A stretch of 64,000 bases of DNA, from assembly GCA_036897525.1 (NCBI GenBank), contig JAYMTJ010000043.1:1-64000 (forward strand), given 5' to 3'. This document shows positions 9,725-20,480 of the stretch, in pieces. Both the position numbers and the translations under genes were made by a program. Source of the stretch: Pelargonium x hortorum. Taxonomy: Eukaryota > Streptophyta > Magnoliopsida > Geraniales > Geraniaceae. Every line of letters begins with the position of its first letter. Position 1 is the first letter of the stretch. The notes beneath the pieces were generated by a model that ran no database searches, was not told where the DNA came from, and was given only the letters and a program-made list of their open reading frames with translations.

Positions 9725-11677
9725 GCAAAGAAGAACCCCGAAGTTTCTTTTATATAAATTCCTTTTAGTACCTGGTAAAATACCCTCTTAAGGTAAGGTG
9801 TTTACTAACCTATAAGAATGTTGGATTTACCCTACTTTTTGAAACTTCCTTGAATTGAGTACCTTGAGTTTGAATACCTTTAAAACTACCTTCTAGGACT
9901 AGGAGATACACACGATATACCTTCAGGAAATAGTTCTGGTGAATCCCAAGTGCTAAATACTAAATACCTAACCTAAGTTGAAAATAGGAAAGAAAGAGAT
10001 GCCTCCATTATAACACACCCATTAGAACAAAGCCAAGAGAACCCAAGAAAGAGCTAAGATATATCGGATACTCTCCTAAGGAAGAGCCCCTTACAAACAA
10101 AGAGTACAGAGACCTCCTAAGCAGCTTACCTAGTTAGTACTATTTCCTAGCTTTACCTCATGACAAGAGAGCTACAATAAGACATTCCATGATTCAGTTA
10201 TCCTGCCTTTACTTTAGCTATACAGTACAAAAAAAGCACTTCCTAAGTTCATTTTCTTAAGGAATTTTAGGAATGTACTCTCGAAATCGAAAATCTGTGC
10301 CTTGCAAAATACAGAATACACAAATACTGGAATACCAAATAATAAGAAAATCTAATACACCTGAACTTGCTAACATATGCTGACTTAGATAGGTCTTCCT
10401 TCCACAGCATAGAGAGAACTTGTAGTTGGTTCGTTGGTATCATTAAATTGATCGGTATTGACAGGTGACTGACTAGATGAGTACATTATATCATTCTATT
10501 TCCACAGTCTCTTCCCCTTACTGTTTATGAGGGTACTTTCACAAGCACAACATGCAGGATCTCACACCACTGTTCGAAAAGTCTGCCTTACATCCTGCGA
10601 AGGTGACTGCTTCTTCTAACCTTAAATAGTTAAGAAGGAATGGTAAGTGCTATGAAGGAGAGTACTGAGCTGACTGACAAGGTGCTGAATTAGAGTAGAC
10701 GTCAGAATGATGGCTAGAACATCAAAAGGGTATTCCTTTACCAGAACAACGAAGAACTAGTAGATGGCAAAGCTAGATAAGATGTTGAAATAATGCTAAC
10801 ATCTGACAAGGTAACTTAAAAGAACCAGAATCCTAATAAATCAAGGAAACCTATCGAATAAAGGGTACTCAAACTAACAGGAAATTCTATAAGTCCTTCG
10901 CCTACTATACAAGGGAATTCATTTACTCTTTCATAAAATCCAAACTCTTTAAAAATGAAACAGGAACTCCTTTCTTAGAAGCAATTCTTTAACTCCTCTT
11001 ATCTAATTTAGCTACACTTGCAAAGACTTCCTTCTTAAACTAAAACAAGTCGACTTCTCTGATCATATCCCGAAAGATAAGGTACTCTACTCTGCTCTCA
11101 ACAACAAGCCATACTTCCCAAACCTATAAATCCCGAACTACCTAGACTAGAATGAACAACCCCTCCTAAAGAAAAGTTCAACAAACTGTGACAGATACCA
11201 TCTTTAACTATCTATCGACTGAAACACCTCTTAAACACCTAACAACCTATTTCGTAACAACTTAGTAATTACCTTTCTCTTAGACTTGAAACTCCTTTAC
11301 TAGCTGTCAAGCTGTCTTATACCTACTGTTTACATACTTGCCAAACCAAAGAATTCTCAGTGCTAAATTCTGTTTGTTATCTACTGATCCTAAAGTATTC
11401 TAAATCCTAGGAATATCCGGGTACTCTAAGCCAAAGGTATTATACCCATTCCTTATTAATTCTATTTCAAATTTGAAAGCGCTTGTAAAAGAGTAGTCTT
11501 GTCTTGAACACCAAAACACCTTATGAGCTACTTACTTAGAAATACCGGGATAATGAAATCCCAATTCTAGTAAAGACTTCCCACAAATACTACAGACCTG
11601 GAAAGCTTGCCAGTAAATTAACTTCCTCGTTAAATAAACTACGGACTGGACAGATGAAATCAATAACAAATACAAAT

Positions 11678-11735
11678 AAATAGGTAACCATCTCAAAGAG
11701 AGTAACCTTCATCAAGATACTAATCCCCTTAGCCA
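11678..11735 (+). repeat. 55-bp diverged dispersed repeat (partner 9541-9598)
   Basis: Second copy of the repeat described at 9541; both start with AAATAGGTAACC and share TCTCAAAGAGA. Confidence 0.75.
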
Positions 11736-12010
11736 CTTTTCCTTTAGAATCCTATTCGAGGGAATATTTAGCTGTTGAAAGTGAAAGCAACCCTTCCAAC
11801 CAAAGACTATAAAAGACTCCCCAATGAACTTCCATTTTGTTAAAGTAGAGAGTTGTGAACTGATTTTACCCCCGGAAAGTTTCATCAATAATCCCAAAGA
11901 CTTTTAATCTTAAAAAGACTGTAACACTAAACAAGAACGCTGCAGGTATTTGGAAATCCTGGAAAGCCCGGTCCGGATAAGAGTTTACCCTTATCGTTTA
12001 GATTTTCAAA

Positions 12011-14999
12011 TTAAATTAGACTTTCTTTTTTCTATAGTATATATATGAACGGTTACAAACTTGATTATGCATAATTTTAAGCGATTGTATCGTAAGAGAG
12101 AAAGCAACTAGTAAAGGGGCCCAGAGAGATCCCAAAAAGCCTAAACTCAAGTCAGAAATAACCAAGGATTTTGGACGTAATGCTCGCCAGGTCTCCCGAA
12201 GTACTAGTAGGAAGTCCTTTTCCTATGTCTACCAAAACCCGGAACGCGAGGTTACTTTGATTAAAATTCTACAGGAGTTTACATTATAATTATAAAATCG
12301 AGTAAATTGAACTAATAGGAAATTCGTAAATAGCAAGCCTTTGATTGTATATCCAGTGCTATACCCGACTTAAGATCATTAAAACAAGTTAAAGCTTATT
12401 ACATGGAAATATTGTTTTTTAACTCAGCGGTCTTGGTTCAACAAAGTTAACCACTGCTTTCGGAACAGTAAGGATAATAATTAAGTCTTAAAAGACTCCG
12501 CAGACTTACATATAGGAACTAACTCTACAAAAGTTCTATTTACGATATACCAGTTCCCTAGCTTCTTAACTCAAGCTCAAATAAGTTACTGGATTATAAT
12601 AAGAGGAAATCCTTGGTTAAAAAACTCTTTTTAGTGCTTCCCGGAGTGCTTTATAATTTAAAACAAGAGCTTGTAACTGATAAATCTAGTTTTTTCTTTT
12701 ATGGTGTAATGAGATGAGTCAGGTCCTCTAAGTTCAGAATTTTTTTAAGTAGTACATGTAAAAGAAAACTCGCTATCAAAGTTCTATAACAATTTTGTGT
12801 ACTACTAATTCTAATTGGAGCTCCTTGAACCGAGACCTTCTGAAAGGATACAATGAGCGCTGCTCAAGATATATACCGGAAAAGAAAACTATTGTCTCGC
12901 TATTAAATGAGAATCATTTAGATAGGGAATTTGATAAATAACTATTCTATGTTTCGAGTAAGACTCGCTATTGTACATTGTAGAGCCGTAAGTCTCGCCG
13001 TTTATAGGGTAGTTAGTAGAGGGTCAAGTTATAAGAGTCTCTTAAGTTCAAATTGCGTGTTTAAAGAACTTTTTTATTTGTATGGTCAAAGCTCCTACCT
13101 GACACTGAGAAAAAAGACTACAAGGGACTCCTTTTAATAATAAATTAGAGTTTTTTCAAAAAGCTAACTGTCGCTTGTAAGAGAAAGTACATTAAGTCTC
13201 CATTCTTTGATCAGTTGAAGAGTTAGCTTTGGTATAGATTTCCCAAAAACCGGGCTTAACCTTTTTGACTAGTTCTTGTGAATAAAGCTATATGCTTTAG
13301 AAAAAAAAGCCTTGATAACTTAACTTAAATCGAAGTACATCCAGGTCCATAAAAAGCACTTCCTGTATCATGGATCCTATATAATTACACAGATTTCATT
13401 TAAGATAGAAGGATCCTTAGTTATTAAAACTAAAAAACAAAATACGAAGGACTTTATTTATAACTTCTGGCACCTTTGCGAAGACCGAGCTAAAGCAGGA
13501 ATGTGCTGTAGAATAACTAATCTAATTAGAACCTAAGGAAAAGCGCTCCTATAGAATAGAATAAAAGGGAACCCTTAAAAGCGAATTAGGGTTTCATAAA
13601 CTTGTAGTCATATCGCATCCTTCGGTAGAACAGGTAACTTATAAATAAAGAGATTTCAACAGCTCTTTATCTATCCTTGTGTGGGGGTTTCTGGCTTTTC
13701 TTCATTCAGTGTTATTAAATAAAAAACGCCTTGATGCCAGTATACTTATTAAAAGGGATTGATTTTACAGGAATATAGTCTAAAATCGGATGAAGAAGAA
13801 ATTTGTAGTATACTTTACTTCCTAGCGAAACCGAGTAGAATTAAAGGGGTGCTCGGTGTAAAATAAAAGGCTTAGAGTTGTCAAGCAAGAAAGAGGGAAC
13901 CCCAAAAAAGGAAGGGACCTTTAATCCAGGAAACTTATAGAATATCCAAAAATAGGGAAACCCTCTAAACCTTAAAGCGAATATCCGAAAGATAGCGGTT
14001 GTATTCATATAAATATTACTAGTCCTAGAAATACGGAATTCTTTTTCTTGTACTAAATACCTTTTTTTGCTGTATTGTATAAAAGGGTTTAATAAAAAAG
14101 AGGTTTACGCTGCCTTGTCGTACCCCTTTATCATATCTAGGGCTTACTTTTACCTGATTTAAAAGGGAGCTGTCCAATCGGGTGGATTAAGGGAGATTCT
14201 ACAGTTATTTAGAATTAACATCATTTAATTCTACATAAGGTCTCCTTTAGAGCGTCCAAGAGAAAGAAGCTTCCCTTCCTTCGCAGAACATATTGGTGTT
14301 TAACCGAATTAAAACTGAAAAGAGGAACAAAAAGGGGGTTTGCTGTTTTTGCAACTTCATTAACCAGTTAAGGACGTTATACTGTTTTCAAACCCATCAC
14401 ATTTAGTACAGGGTAACCCTTTTTTAACCTCTAAAAAAATGTATTACCTAAAGGAAAGCTCGGAATAACGCTAAAAAATCTTAAACTAGAAATCCCCTTT
14501 TGAGTTACATAATCTCTTTTCTTTTAAGGAGTACCCCTCTCAAACTCCGGATAATCGCAAGGCATGTAGTAGCTTTCTCTTCCTAAGGGGCACTCTTGTA
14601 TATACACTGAGTCAATAATTATGAAATATATTCAAAAAAGAGGATTTAACTTTCTTGTTATGCCCTTGCCCTTAAACCAAAAAACTAGATAAATGAAACT
14701 TTATAAGGTCTTTTTTTTAATAGCAGAGTCAGCCAGCTAATTAGGAGACCGGAGTTTCCTCCTATTTGGATTGTAAAAAAAAAAAAAATACTAAATTAAG
14801 GTAGCCTTTTCCTATTTATAGAATATAATCAGTGTAGGATAACCATAAATAAAGGTCTAGTCCGGATTTATAAGAAGCTTTTTTAAGGTTTTAAGAGATA
14901 AGTTAGTAGAAATCCATTGTCGGATTAAGTAGAATTTAGTATCTCTGATTATCGAGATTGTAAATCTAAAGTCCTTATTCCTACTCTATTAGATTAGAA
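12011..14999. other. Texture-2 non-coding block
   Basis: AT-rich DNA poor in TG and CA steps, with no supported gene and almost no repeats. A 68-codon frame at 12931-13137 has no family match. It holds a 14-base A run (14775-14788) and one copy of the TCCCGGAGT word (12639-12647). Confidence 0.6.
14775..14788 (+). repeat. Poly(A) run of 14
   Basis: Longest single-base run seen in the window. There is no target-site duplication or retroelement body next to it that I can see. Confidence 0.9.
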
Positions 15000-15343
15000 A
15001 TTTTATTAGTTGACCAATGTTTGATTGCTCTTCCGGATTCACAAGACTTCTCATATGAGGAATGTGTCTCTACAGGAATTGAAATCCTTAAGATAGTGAA
15101 TGCTCTTTCTTAGTAGTCAAATGGATAAGTAGTCAATTAGTAGTAGCTCAAGATTAGGAGCTTTGTTTTAATGAATGGTCAAGTAGCTCCAATTCATGTA
15201 TTCGGTTCAAGTATTCGGAAGTCTTATTCATAATCACTTAGATTAGATAGAAGTAGTTCAGCGGATATTATATGACTTATAGAAAATGCTGAGTCAGATT
15301 TCAAGTTTGTTCAAATTGATTAGAACTATTATCTAAATGATTC

Positions 15344-15400
15344 TTTACTGGAAATTCGAACCTACAACTTTAAGTGAGGCTCATGTTACCCGCTTTTGAA
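15344..15400 (-). pseudogene. tRNA-like remnant, T loop and anticodon arm
   Basis: On the minus strand a T-loop-like GTAGGTTCGAAT is preceded by a possible anticodon arm: stem CGGGT with GCCTC (four of five pairs counting wobbles) and loop AACATGA, which would read CAT. Position 33 is A rather than the near-universal T, the T stem does not pair, and the spacer to the T arm is too long. If related to tRNA at all it is decayed. A similar T-arm piece lies at 44738-44762. Confidence 0.35.
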
Positions 15401-15492
15401 ACTTGAACTTGATTGAAATGAAATAGTCCACTAAAATATACACTAACAGACTCTATTTCACTTCCTAACTTACTGATAGCTAAGGATAATGA

Positions 15493-15562
15493 CTCATGTT
15501 TCCTGTTGCTTAGCGTTAGAGAGGATACTAACCGAATGCTGAATCTCTATTACCGACATCCA
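15493..15562 (-). repeat. Family A copy 8
   Basis: Plus-strand reading CTCATGTTTCCTGTTGCTTA, GCGTTAGAGAGGATACTAACC, GAATCTCTATTACCGACATCC. It is closest to the copy at 41697-41782 (GTTGCTTAGCATTTAAGAGG, then ATACTAACC). It is the only clear copy outside the large texture-1 blocks. Confidence 0.65.
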
Positions 15563-15575
15563 AGATCTACTGCTT

Positions 15576-15612
15576 ACAAAAGATTCCTATCTTATAGAAA
15601 CTCCTAACAACC
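15576..15612 (+). repeat. Family D copy 3
   Basis: AAAAGATTCCTATCTTATAG then AAACTCCTAACAACC. The 21-bp core at 15587-15607 is identical to 7637-7657. It directly follows family A copy 8. Confidence 0.8.
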
Positions 15613-16175
15613 TTGAAAGTCTACCTAGAACTCTTAATAATAGAAATAACAAGCACTTTCAACCCTGCCTAAGGAACTACCATATTCACTACTTCAGTCA
15701 TTCTCTTAAAGTCCCAAACCCAAGGAAAGGACGATCTAGTCGATTGGACTGTCCGTTATACCTTATTCATTGATGACTGCATTATAGCGCCTTGACTAAT
15801 CTAAAAGATAAAAGTTAGTTGTAAGAATTCGAACTATTACATTTCAAGGCATTCCCTTTAAGATTGATTAGCAGTCTGTAACAGGGATATCCGTATAAAG
15901 TTTTAGGGGTTGTTAAAGATGTAGACTCGGGGTATTCTAACTATGAAAAAGAAAAAGGGACGCTAAAGTTAACGTACCGTATAAATGTATATTATAGCTG
16001 TGAGAACTCCCCGTGAATTCTGTAACCTCAGATTAGGGGCTTTCGGATTAATCAGGAGTCGCAAAGTGAAATGAATTAACTTTTGGAGGATAAACCCTAT
16101 TGTTATCGCTCTGTTTTTATTTTAAAGGAGTACCCTTAGGTTAATTCAAATGGATTGAGTTTTCCTACTTAGGGA

Positions 16176-16200
16176 GGGCAGGGCCTATTTAAGCCTGCCC
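16176..16200. repeat. GC-rich 7-bp inverted repeat
   Basis: GGGCAGG (16176-16182) pairs with CCTGCCC (16194-16200) across an 11-base spacer. It could form a small hairpin. No T run follows, so a rho-independent terminator is not supported. Confidence 0.6.
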
Positions 16201-17282
16201 ATCTTATGACTATACTATAAGTTGTTATGAAGTGCTACATATTATATATAAGGGGGAGCAGTCCAATCGGATTTAGTGAATTCACAAGGGATCCCGAGGA
16301 TAGATCTGATAAAAAAAAAGTAAGAGGGTACAAAGTCCAACTTAATATACATAGGTTGTCAATTTTCTTTCTTCTACTCTTTGCAGTATTCCTTTTCCAG
16401 CCTAAAATTTGTTAGTTATGTAAAAATAGAAATCTCCGTCAACTCTTAAGCGGTCCTCATCCCCGGGCATTTTATTCTGTAAATAAAATCCTTCTATCCT
16501 TTGTAACATCCTGATCCCACGTTTCAAGACATCCTCCTTTGAAGTGAAGTTATGGAAAATTTCTATTCTTATTATATAATAAAGGCTACTTCCTCTAAAA
16601 TTCCTAATGTGTGCCTTAACCATGGGCTTTCTACCTTCACTGTAATAACGCGCAGTTGCGTTAGTATCCTAGAGCTCTTCGAACTAAACTTTATTTCAAG
16701 TTAAGGAGGATCCCCTTTGTCATGCAAAATTCCCCTTTTTAATAGAAAAAAGTCGGCGTGGCCGGGGTTGTATGATATCCAAATTTGAATAGGTTTTCCC
16801 TCCTTGTTTATAGCAGTTCTACCTTAGCTCTAGTTATTACTACAGGATTTTTATTGATTCCGGTTTAACTATATAGTCAAGGCATTTTACGCATCGGATT
16901 AAAAAACTGCTATGGATTCAGAATTACAAGTCTTCTATCTTAAAGAATTTTCTAAAGGCACCCCTTTCCTTTCCTAAGTACTGTAAAGCTGTTTCCAAGA
17001 TATAAGATTCATCCTTACCCTTAAAGCGGGATCCTCCATTTCAAGAATAATGTTCACTCGACGCTTAAAGTCCTAGGACTTTATTATTACTCGGATCCAA
17101 ATAAATCGAAGTCCCAAAGAAAGAGAACCGATATCCAGTCTTAGTGTATACTCTAGCCATTCCCGTTTCTTGTAGTATTTTAGAATTAAGTACCACTAGA
17201 TTGATTATATTATCTATATTAGTGGAGCTAGCAATCCCCTTATTCCGCGATTTAGTTTCAAATTTTTTTCTTAAGTAACTAG

Positions 17283-17345
17283 GCGAGAACTTGGTAGAGT
17301 ACGTACCCTCTAAAGGGCTGGAATAGGCTCGAAGGAAGTCACAAA
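17283..17345 (+). pseudogene. Weak tRNA-like stretch
   Basis: In order on the plus strand: a D-arm-like GCGAGAACTTGGTAGAGTA, a hairpin ACCC-TCTAAA-GGG, and a T-loop-like GGCTCGAAGG. Spacing is roughly tRNA-like, but neither the D nor the T stem pairs well and there is no acceptor stem. It may be chance. Confidence 0.2.
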
Positions 17346-18028
17346 CTATTAAAAAAAAACAGCACTCTACGCGGGAGACCCGTAGATTTCGTGCTTAAAT
17401 TAAAATAAAGGAGATGCTTTACAACTCACTAAGTCAGCTTTAACCAAAAAAACTTATTTCAAAGAGCTCCTTTCAATTTTTTGTAACTTAGCAAGACAAA
17501 CACCCAATAGAACGAGGAGACTTGCTTTAAAATGGTTCTACTATTCCCAGAATTGCGGATTTAATAGGCTAATAAGTATAAGTAAGAGCTCATTAATAAA
17601 TACGAAAACCTAAGCCCAATACAAAGATAACTTATTTCTCTGAAAACCCTTTAAGTAGCACTACATTTAACTAACAGGATCCCCCAAAATCCCAGTATAT
17701 TAGGTTTTTTAAGATACGATATTTTACAAAAATGTAAAAAAAAAGAGACACGTAGGTTTTGCTTATACTGTTAAAGGAGCTCCCGCGAGTAGGTAGCTTA
17801 ACTAGACCAACTTTCTACCTATGCTCCATTGTTTTAGATTTGTGAAGTCATATCGCTGCTAAAGTACCTATCAAAAGTCAAAGGACTAAGTACCCTTCGA
17901 TTAAGCCTAAGAATCCTTGTATCATAACAGATCTAAACCTTTATTCGTGTTATTTACGTATGCGCCCTGTCCTTTGCGTAATAAAAAATAGAAAGAAAAG
18001 GGGCCTCTAGTGCTTTGGGCCAGAAGTC

Positions 18029-18040
18029 TCCCGGAGTCTT
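18029..18040 (+). repeat. TCCCGGAGTCTT word, one of three exact copies
   Basis: The 12-mer TCCCGGAGTCTT occurs exactly at 18029-18040, 28989-29000 and 38281-38292, and its first nine bases also at 12639-12647. All lie in texture-2 DNA. Three chance copies of a given 12-mer in 64 kb would be unlikely, though the word was picked after the fact. Confidence 0.6.
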
Positions 18041-19928
18041 TTTCTTGAGGTTACAAGGTTCTTCCTTACTTACTTAATTCATTCCTGTTTCAGTAATTAC
18101 TTAATAGTAGCTCTAGATAATATTATAAAGAAAGTTGGACAGGAGACCCTGGTCAAAAATGTAAAGTAAGAAGTATACAACTCTACTAAAAAGAAGGGGG
18201 TAGTCATATAAGAGAATAATTTGTATACACCTCAAGACAAGAAAACTCCTAATGCAGAGTTAAGAGCTAGATAGGGGTTTCGTCGAACAGTAAGTGCCCA
18301 AAAACATGAAATAAGATACCTTCTTTTCTTTAAGGAGTATACCCAGCTGAAACTGACTCCAATAAGTTTATCAATAAAAAAATTCTTTCAGTTAAAGGAA
18401 AGTTTTAAATGCAGATGGATACTGCACAGCTCTTTGATTTACTTAATACAGCAGGGCTTAGTACATGCTGCTAGAAGTAAAAGCTGTTAAGGACTCGTCT
18501 TTAGAACCTTTTTGAAGTCTATATACCAAGTTAAGCAAAAGTTCTTAAAAAAAAAGTACTAGGTTACCCATTAAAGTGAAATCTTGTCAAGAAACTCATC
18601 GAATATATCCAGAAGAAAGGTAAATACCCTCGGCGACGGGGGGCACTTTTTTGAAAGTATAAAATTTTATATAATCTACCCGTAAAGTAAACGTAAACCT
18701 AGTAAAGAAATAGAACTTTTAAGATAGAACTTTTGGTACAAAGGAAAAAAGGGAAATTCAAGCAAGAAAAGAAAAAGAGGCGCTTTTACTGGGAAACCCT
18801 TAGCAATTTTAAGCCCTTGGAAAGTACTGAGGCCTAGAGTTTTGCTTAAAAAATAAAGTGTTTTTTTTTAAGTTATCGAGAGTTATGAAACATATTATAT
18901 AATTCGCAGCACCTATATATTATAGTATAGGAATAGGAAACTCCTGTCTAAAAAGAAGCTTCCCTGGGTCTTATTTGTCGGGGATCAAAAAAGTTTTCTT
19001 TGTTATTAGAATAGGTGTGTGTTTATCGGGATACTTTCAATTTGGCAAAGCTTTGTTTTTATTATATTACATAAATTAAGGATTAAGAACTTTCCTTCGA
19101 GAAGGGAATAACGCCTCTTGATAAAGGTAAAGCGTTGAGGGAACAGCCCGCCCCCCAAAAAAAGGAAAACTTATAAAGTTTAGAGTCCCCGTTTCCAGGC
19201 CAGGAATGATAAAAAAGAAATTACCGAATATATTAGTTTTGAGGAGCTCCATAAATGACTAAACACGAAGGAGTTTTATTTGCAAAAGAATCTTATAATG
19301 AGAACAAAAAGTCCTTATTAAAGATATATTTTCTTGTAAAAGAAAAAAGGGAGTCACTCAGAAACTATATAAATAAGAGGAGCTCTTTCACTGAGACTAT
19401 AAAGAATGCAAAAAGCATCACTACTTTCGCACAAAAACTGGAATTAGACCCAACTCAACTATTATAGGAAAGCTTCCCTGGAGATAAACAAACAAGAGGA
19501 CCCTTACTTAATTGTATCCTTGAGTACTTGTTCTTACTTAAGGAGTCCTTAATTGTCCTAAGTTACAAAATAGATTTCAATTTAAAAGAACGCCAACCTG
19601 CTACTTTATAAGAGAATCCTCTGGCTAAAACTAAAATATACTCACAAAGTGATTTCCGCGATCTTTAGTTTAGATATTCTTCGCGCAAAGAAATCTTATT
19701 TATTTGAATAGCAGAAATTACTGGTAGAAAGGCGGGCTTTATTTACTCTTTTTTAGTGATGCTTTTGCTATCTACAAAAATTTTATCGTGTCCGAGTTTT
19801 GATTTTTAAAGAGTAATCTTTTTTTTTTGATAAACTTCAAAGTGTTCCCCCTAAAGGTTGGGCTGGTAGGGGTGCACTTAATGTAGAAATTCTTTTAAGT
19901 AATCGTTATTAACTAGAGGGACTGCCTT

Positions 19929-19948
19929 AAAGGAAAGGAAAGGAAAGG
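19929..19948 (+). repeat. (AAAGG)4 microsatellite
   Basis: Four perfect AAAGG units followed by a further G. Confidence 0.95.
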
Positions 19949-20169
19949 GTTTATGTAAAGTTAAATCATTTGCGGTTTTTGCAAAAGAAGGTTCTTCATT
20001 TCTTTGTTAACCGGGTTGGTAATGTAGTCGTATTCCTTCAAGCACTATCATACATAGTTCTCGTCTTTATTTTTTAGGTTTTTGTTTTGCTTGGAGGGGT
20101 TTATTTATCTTAATAGAGCAATTATATATCCTTTTGTCAGGGGCTTGAACAGATGTCCTTATACTTTTT

Positions 20170-20480
20170 TTTTTACTATCTAGAATAGAACTATTAAACT
20201 ACAAATAGAACTGCTAATACTATCCCTATTACTTACTACTTACTTATTATCTCCTAGGGAAACCTATTACTCCAATAAGCCCAGGCTGCAATAACTGCAG
20301 GGTCCCATACATAGGACAAACACTCCTAGGTTATTACAAGAGATTCGAAAACAAAGGGAAATCCTGACTCTATAAGCCTCGAATGTACAAACAGGCCCAT
20401 AATTTTAGTAAATAGAATTCTTTACTTTACTTTAAGTGTAGCTTAGTAACACAAAAAGATTTAAAGAACAGGAAATGTTC
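20170..20480. other. Small texture-1 island
   Basis: A short stretch with texture-1 words (TACTTACTACTTACTTATT, CTCCTAGGG, AAACACTCCTAGG). At its right edge (20495-20520) lies the degenerate match to 1321-1360. No gene is supported. Confidence 0.4.

Larger units (their letters stand above)
8597..12010. other. Texture-1 non-coding block, few repeats
   Basis: No gene is supported in 3.4 kb; the only open frame of 60 codons or more (11712-11897, minus) is at chance length. It contains the 11-bp tandem at 9703-9724, one copy each of the 55-bp repeat at 9541-9598 and 11678-11735, and the second copy of the 17-bp word at 9012-9028. Texture changes to type 2 near 12010. Confidence 0.55.
15000..15800. 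other. Texture-1 island with repeats and a tRNA remnant
   Basis: Inside AT-rich texture-2 DNA, this short island switches to the vocabulary of the texture-1 blocks and carries one family A copy (15493-15562), one family D copy (15576-15612) and a tRNA-like remnant (15344-15400). No gene is supported. The clustering of three repeat types in 300 bp suggests a fragment of a texture-1 block moved or left here. Confidence 0.55.
15801..20169. other. Texture-2 non-coding block
   Basis: No gene is supported over 4.4 kb. A 70-codon frame at 19255-19467 has a GAGGAG just upstream of its ATG but no recognisable domain. Small items: the inverted repeat at 16176-16200, a weak tRNA-like stretch at 17283-17345, the TCCCGGAGTCTT word at 18029-18040 and (AAAGG)4 at 19929-19948. 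Confidence 0.6.

Noticed and set aside
12822-12870. Another inverted T-loop word (CTTGAACCGAG) followed by GAGCGCTGCTC
   Set aside because: Neither the T stem nor the D stem pairs and spacing is off; not enough for a tRNA relic.
12980-13000. GAGCCGTA, as in group II intron domain V
   Set aside because: The hairpin and the returning ACGGTTC strand of domain V are absent.
14760-14800. Poly(A) run as a possible retroposon tail
   Set aside because: No element body upstream and no flanking target-site duplication.
16176-16200. Possible intrinsic terminator
   Set aside because: No T run after the stem and no gene upstream.
18205-18218. CATATAAGAGA, like a plant mitochondrial promoter core (also near 37593)
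   Set aside because: The core is short and AT-rich, so frequent by chance, and no gene lies downstream.
19255-19467. 70-codon Lys/Glu-rich frame with GAGGAG upstream of its ATG
   Set aside because: The composition is what AT-rich DNA gives when translated. The purine-rich hexamer is common here, and no family is recognised.
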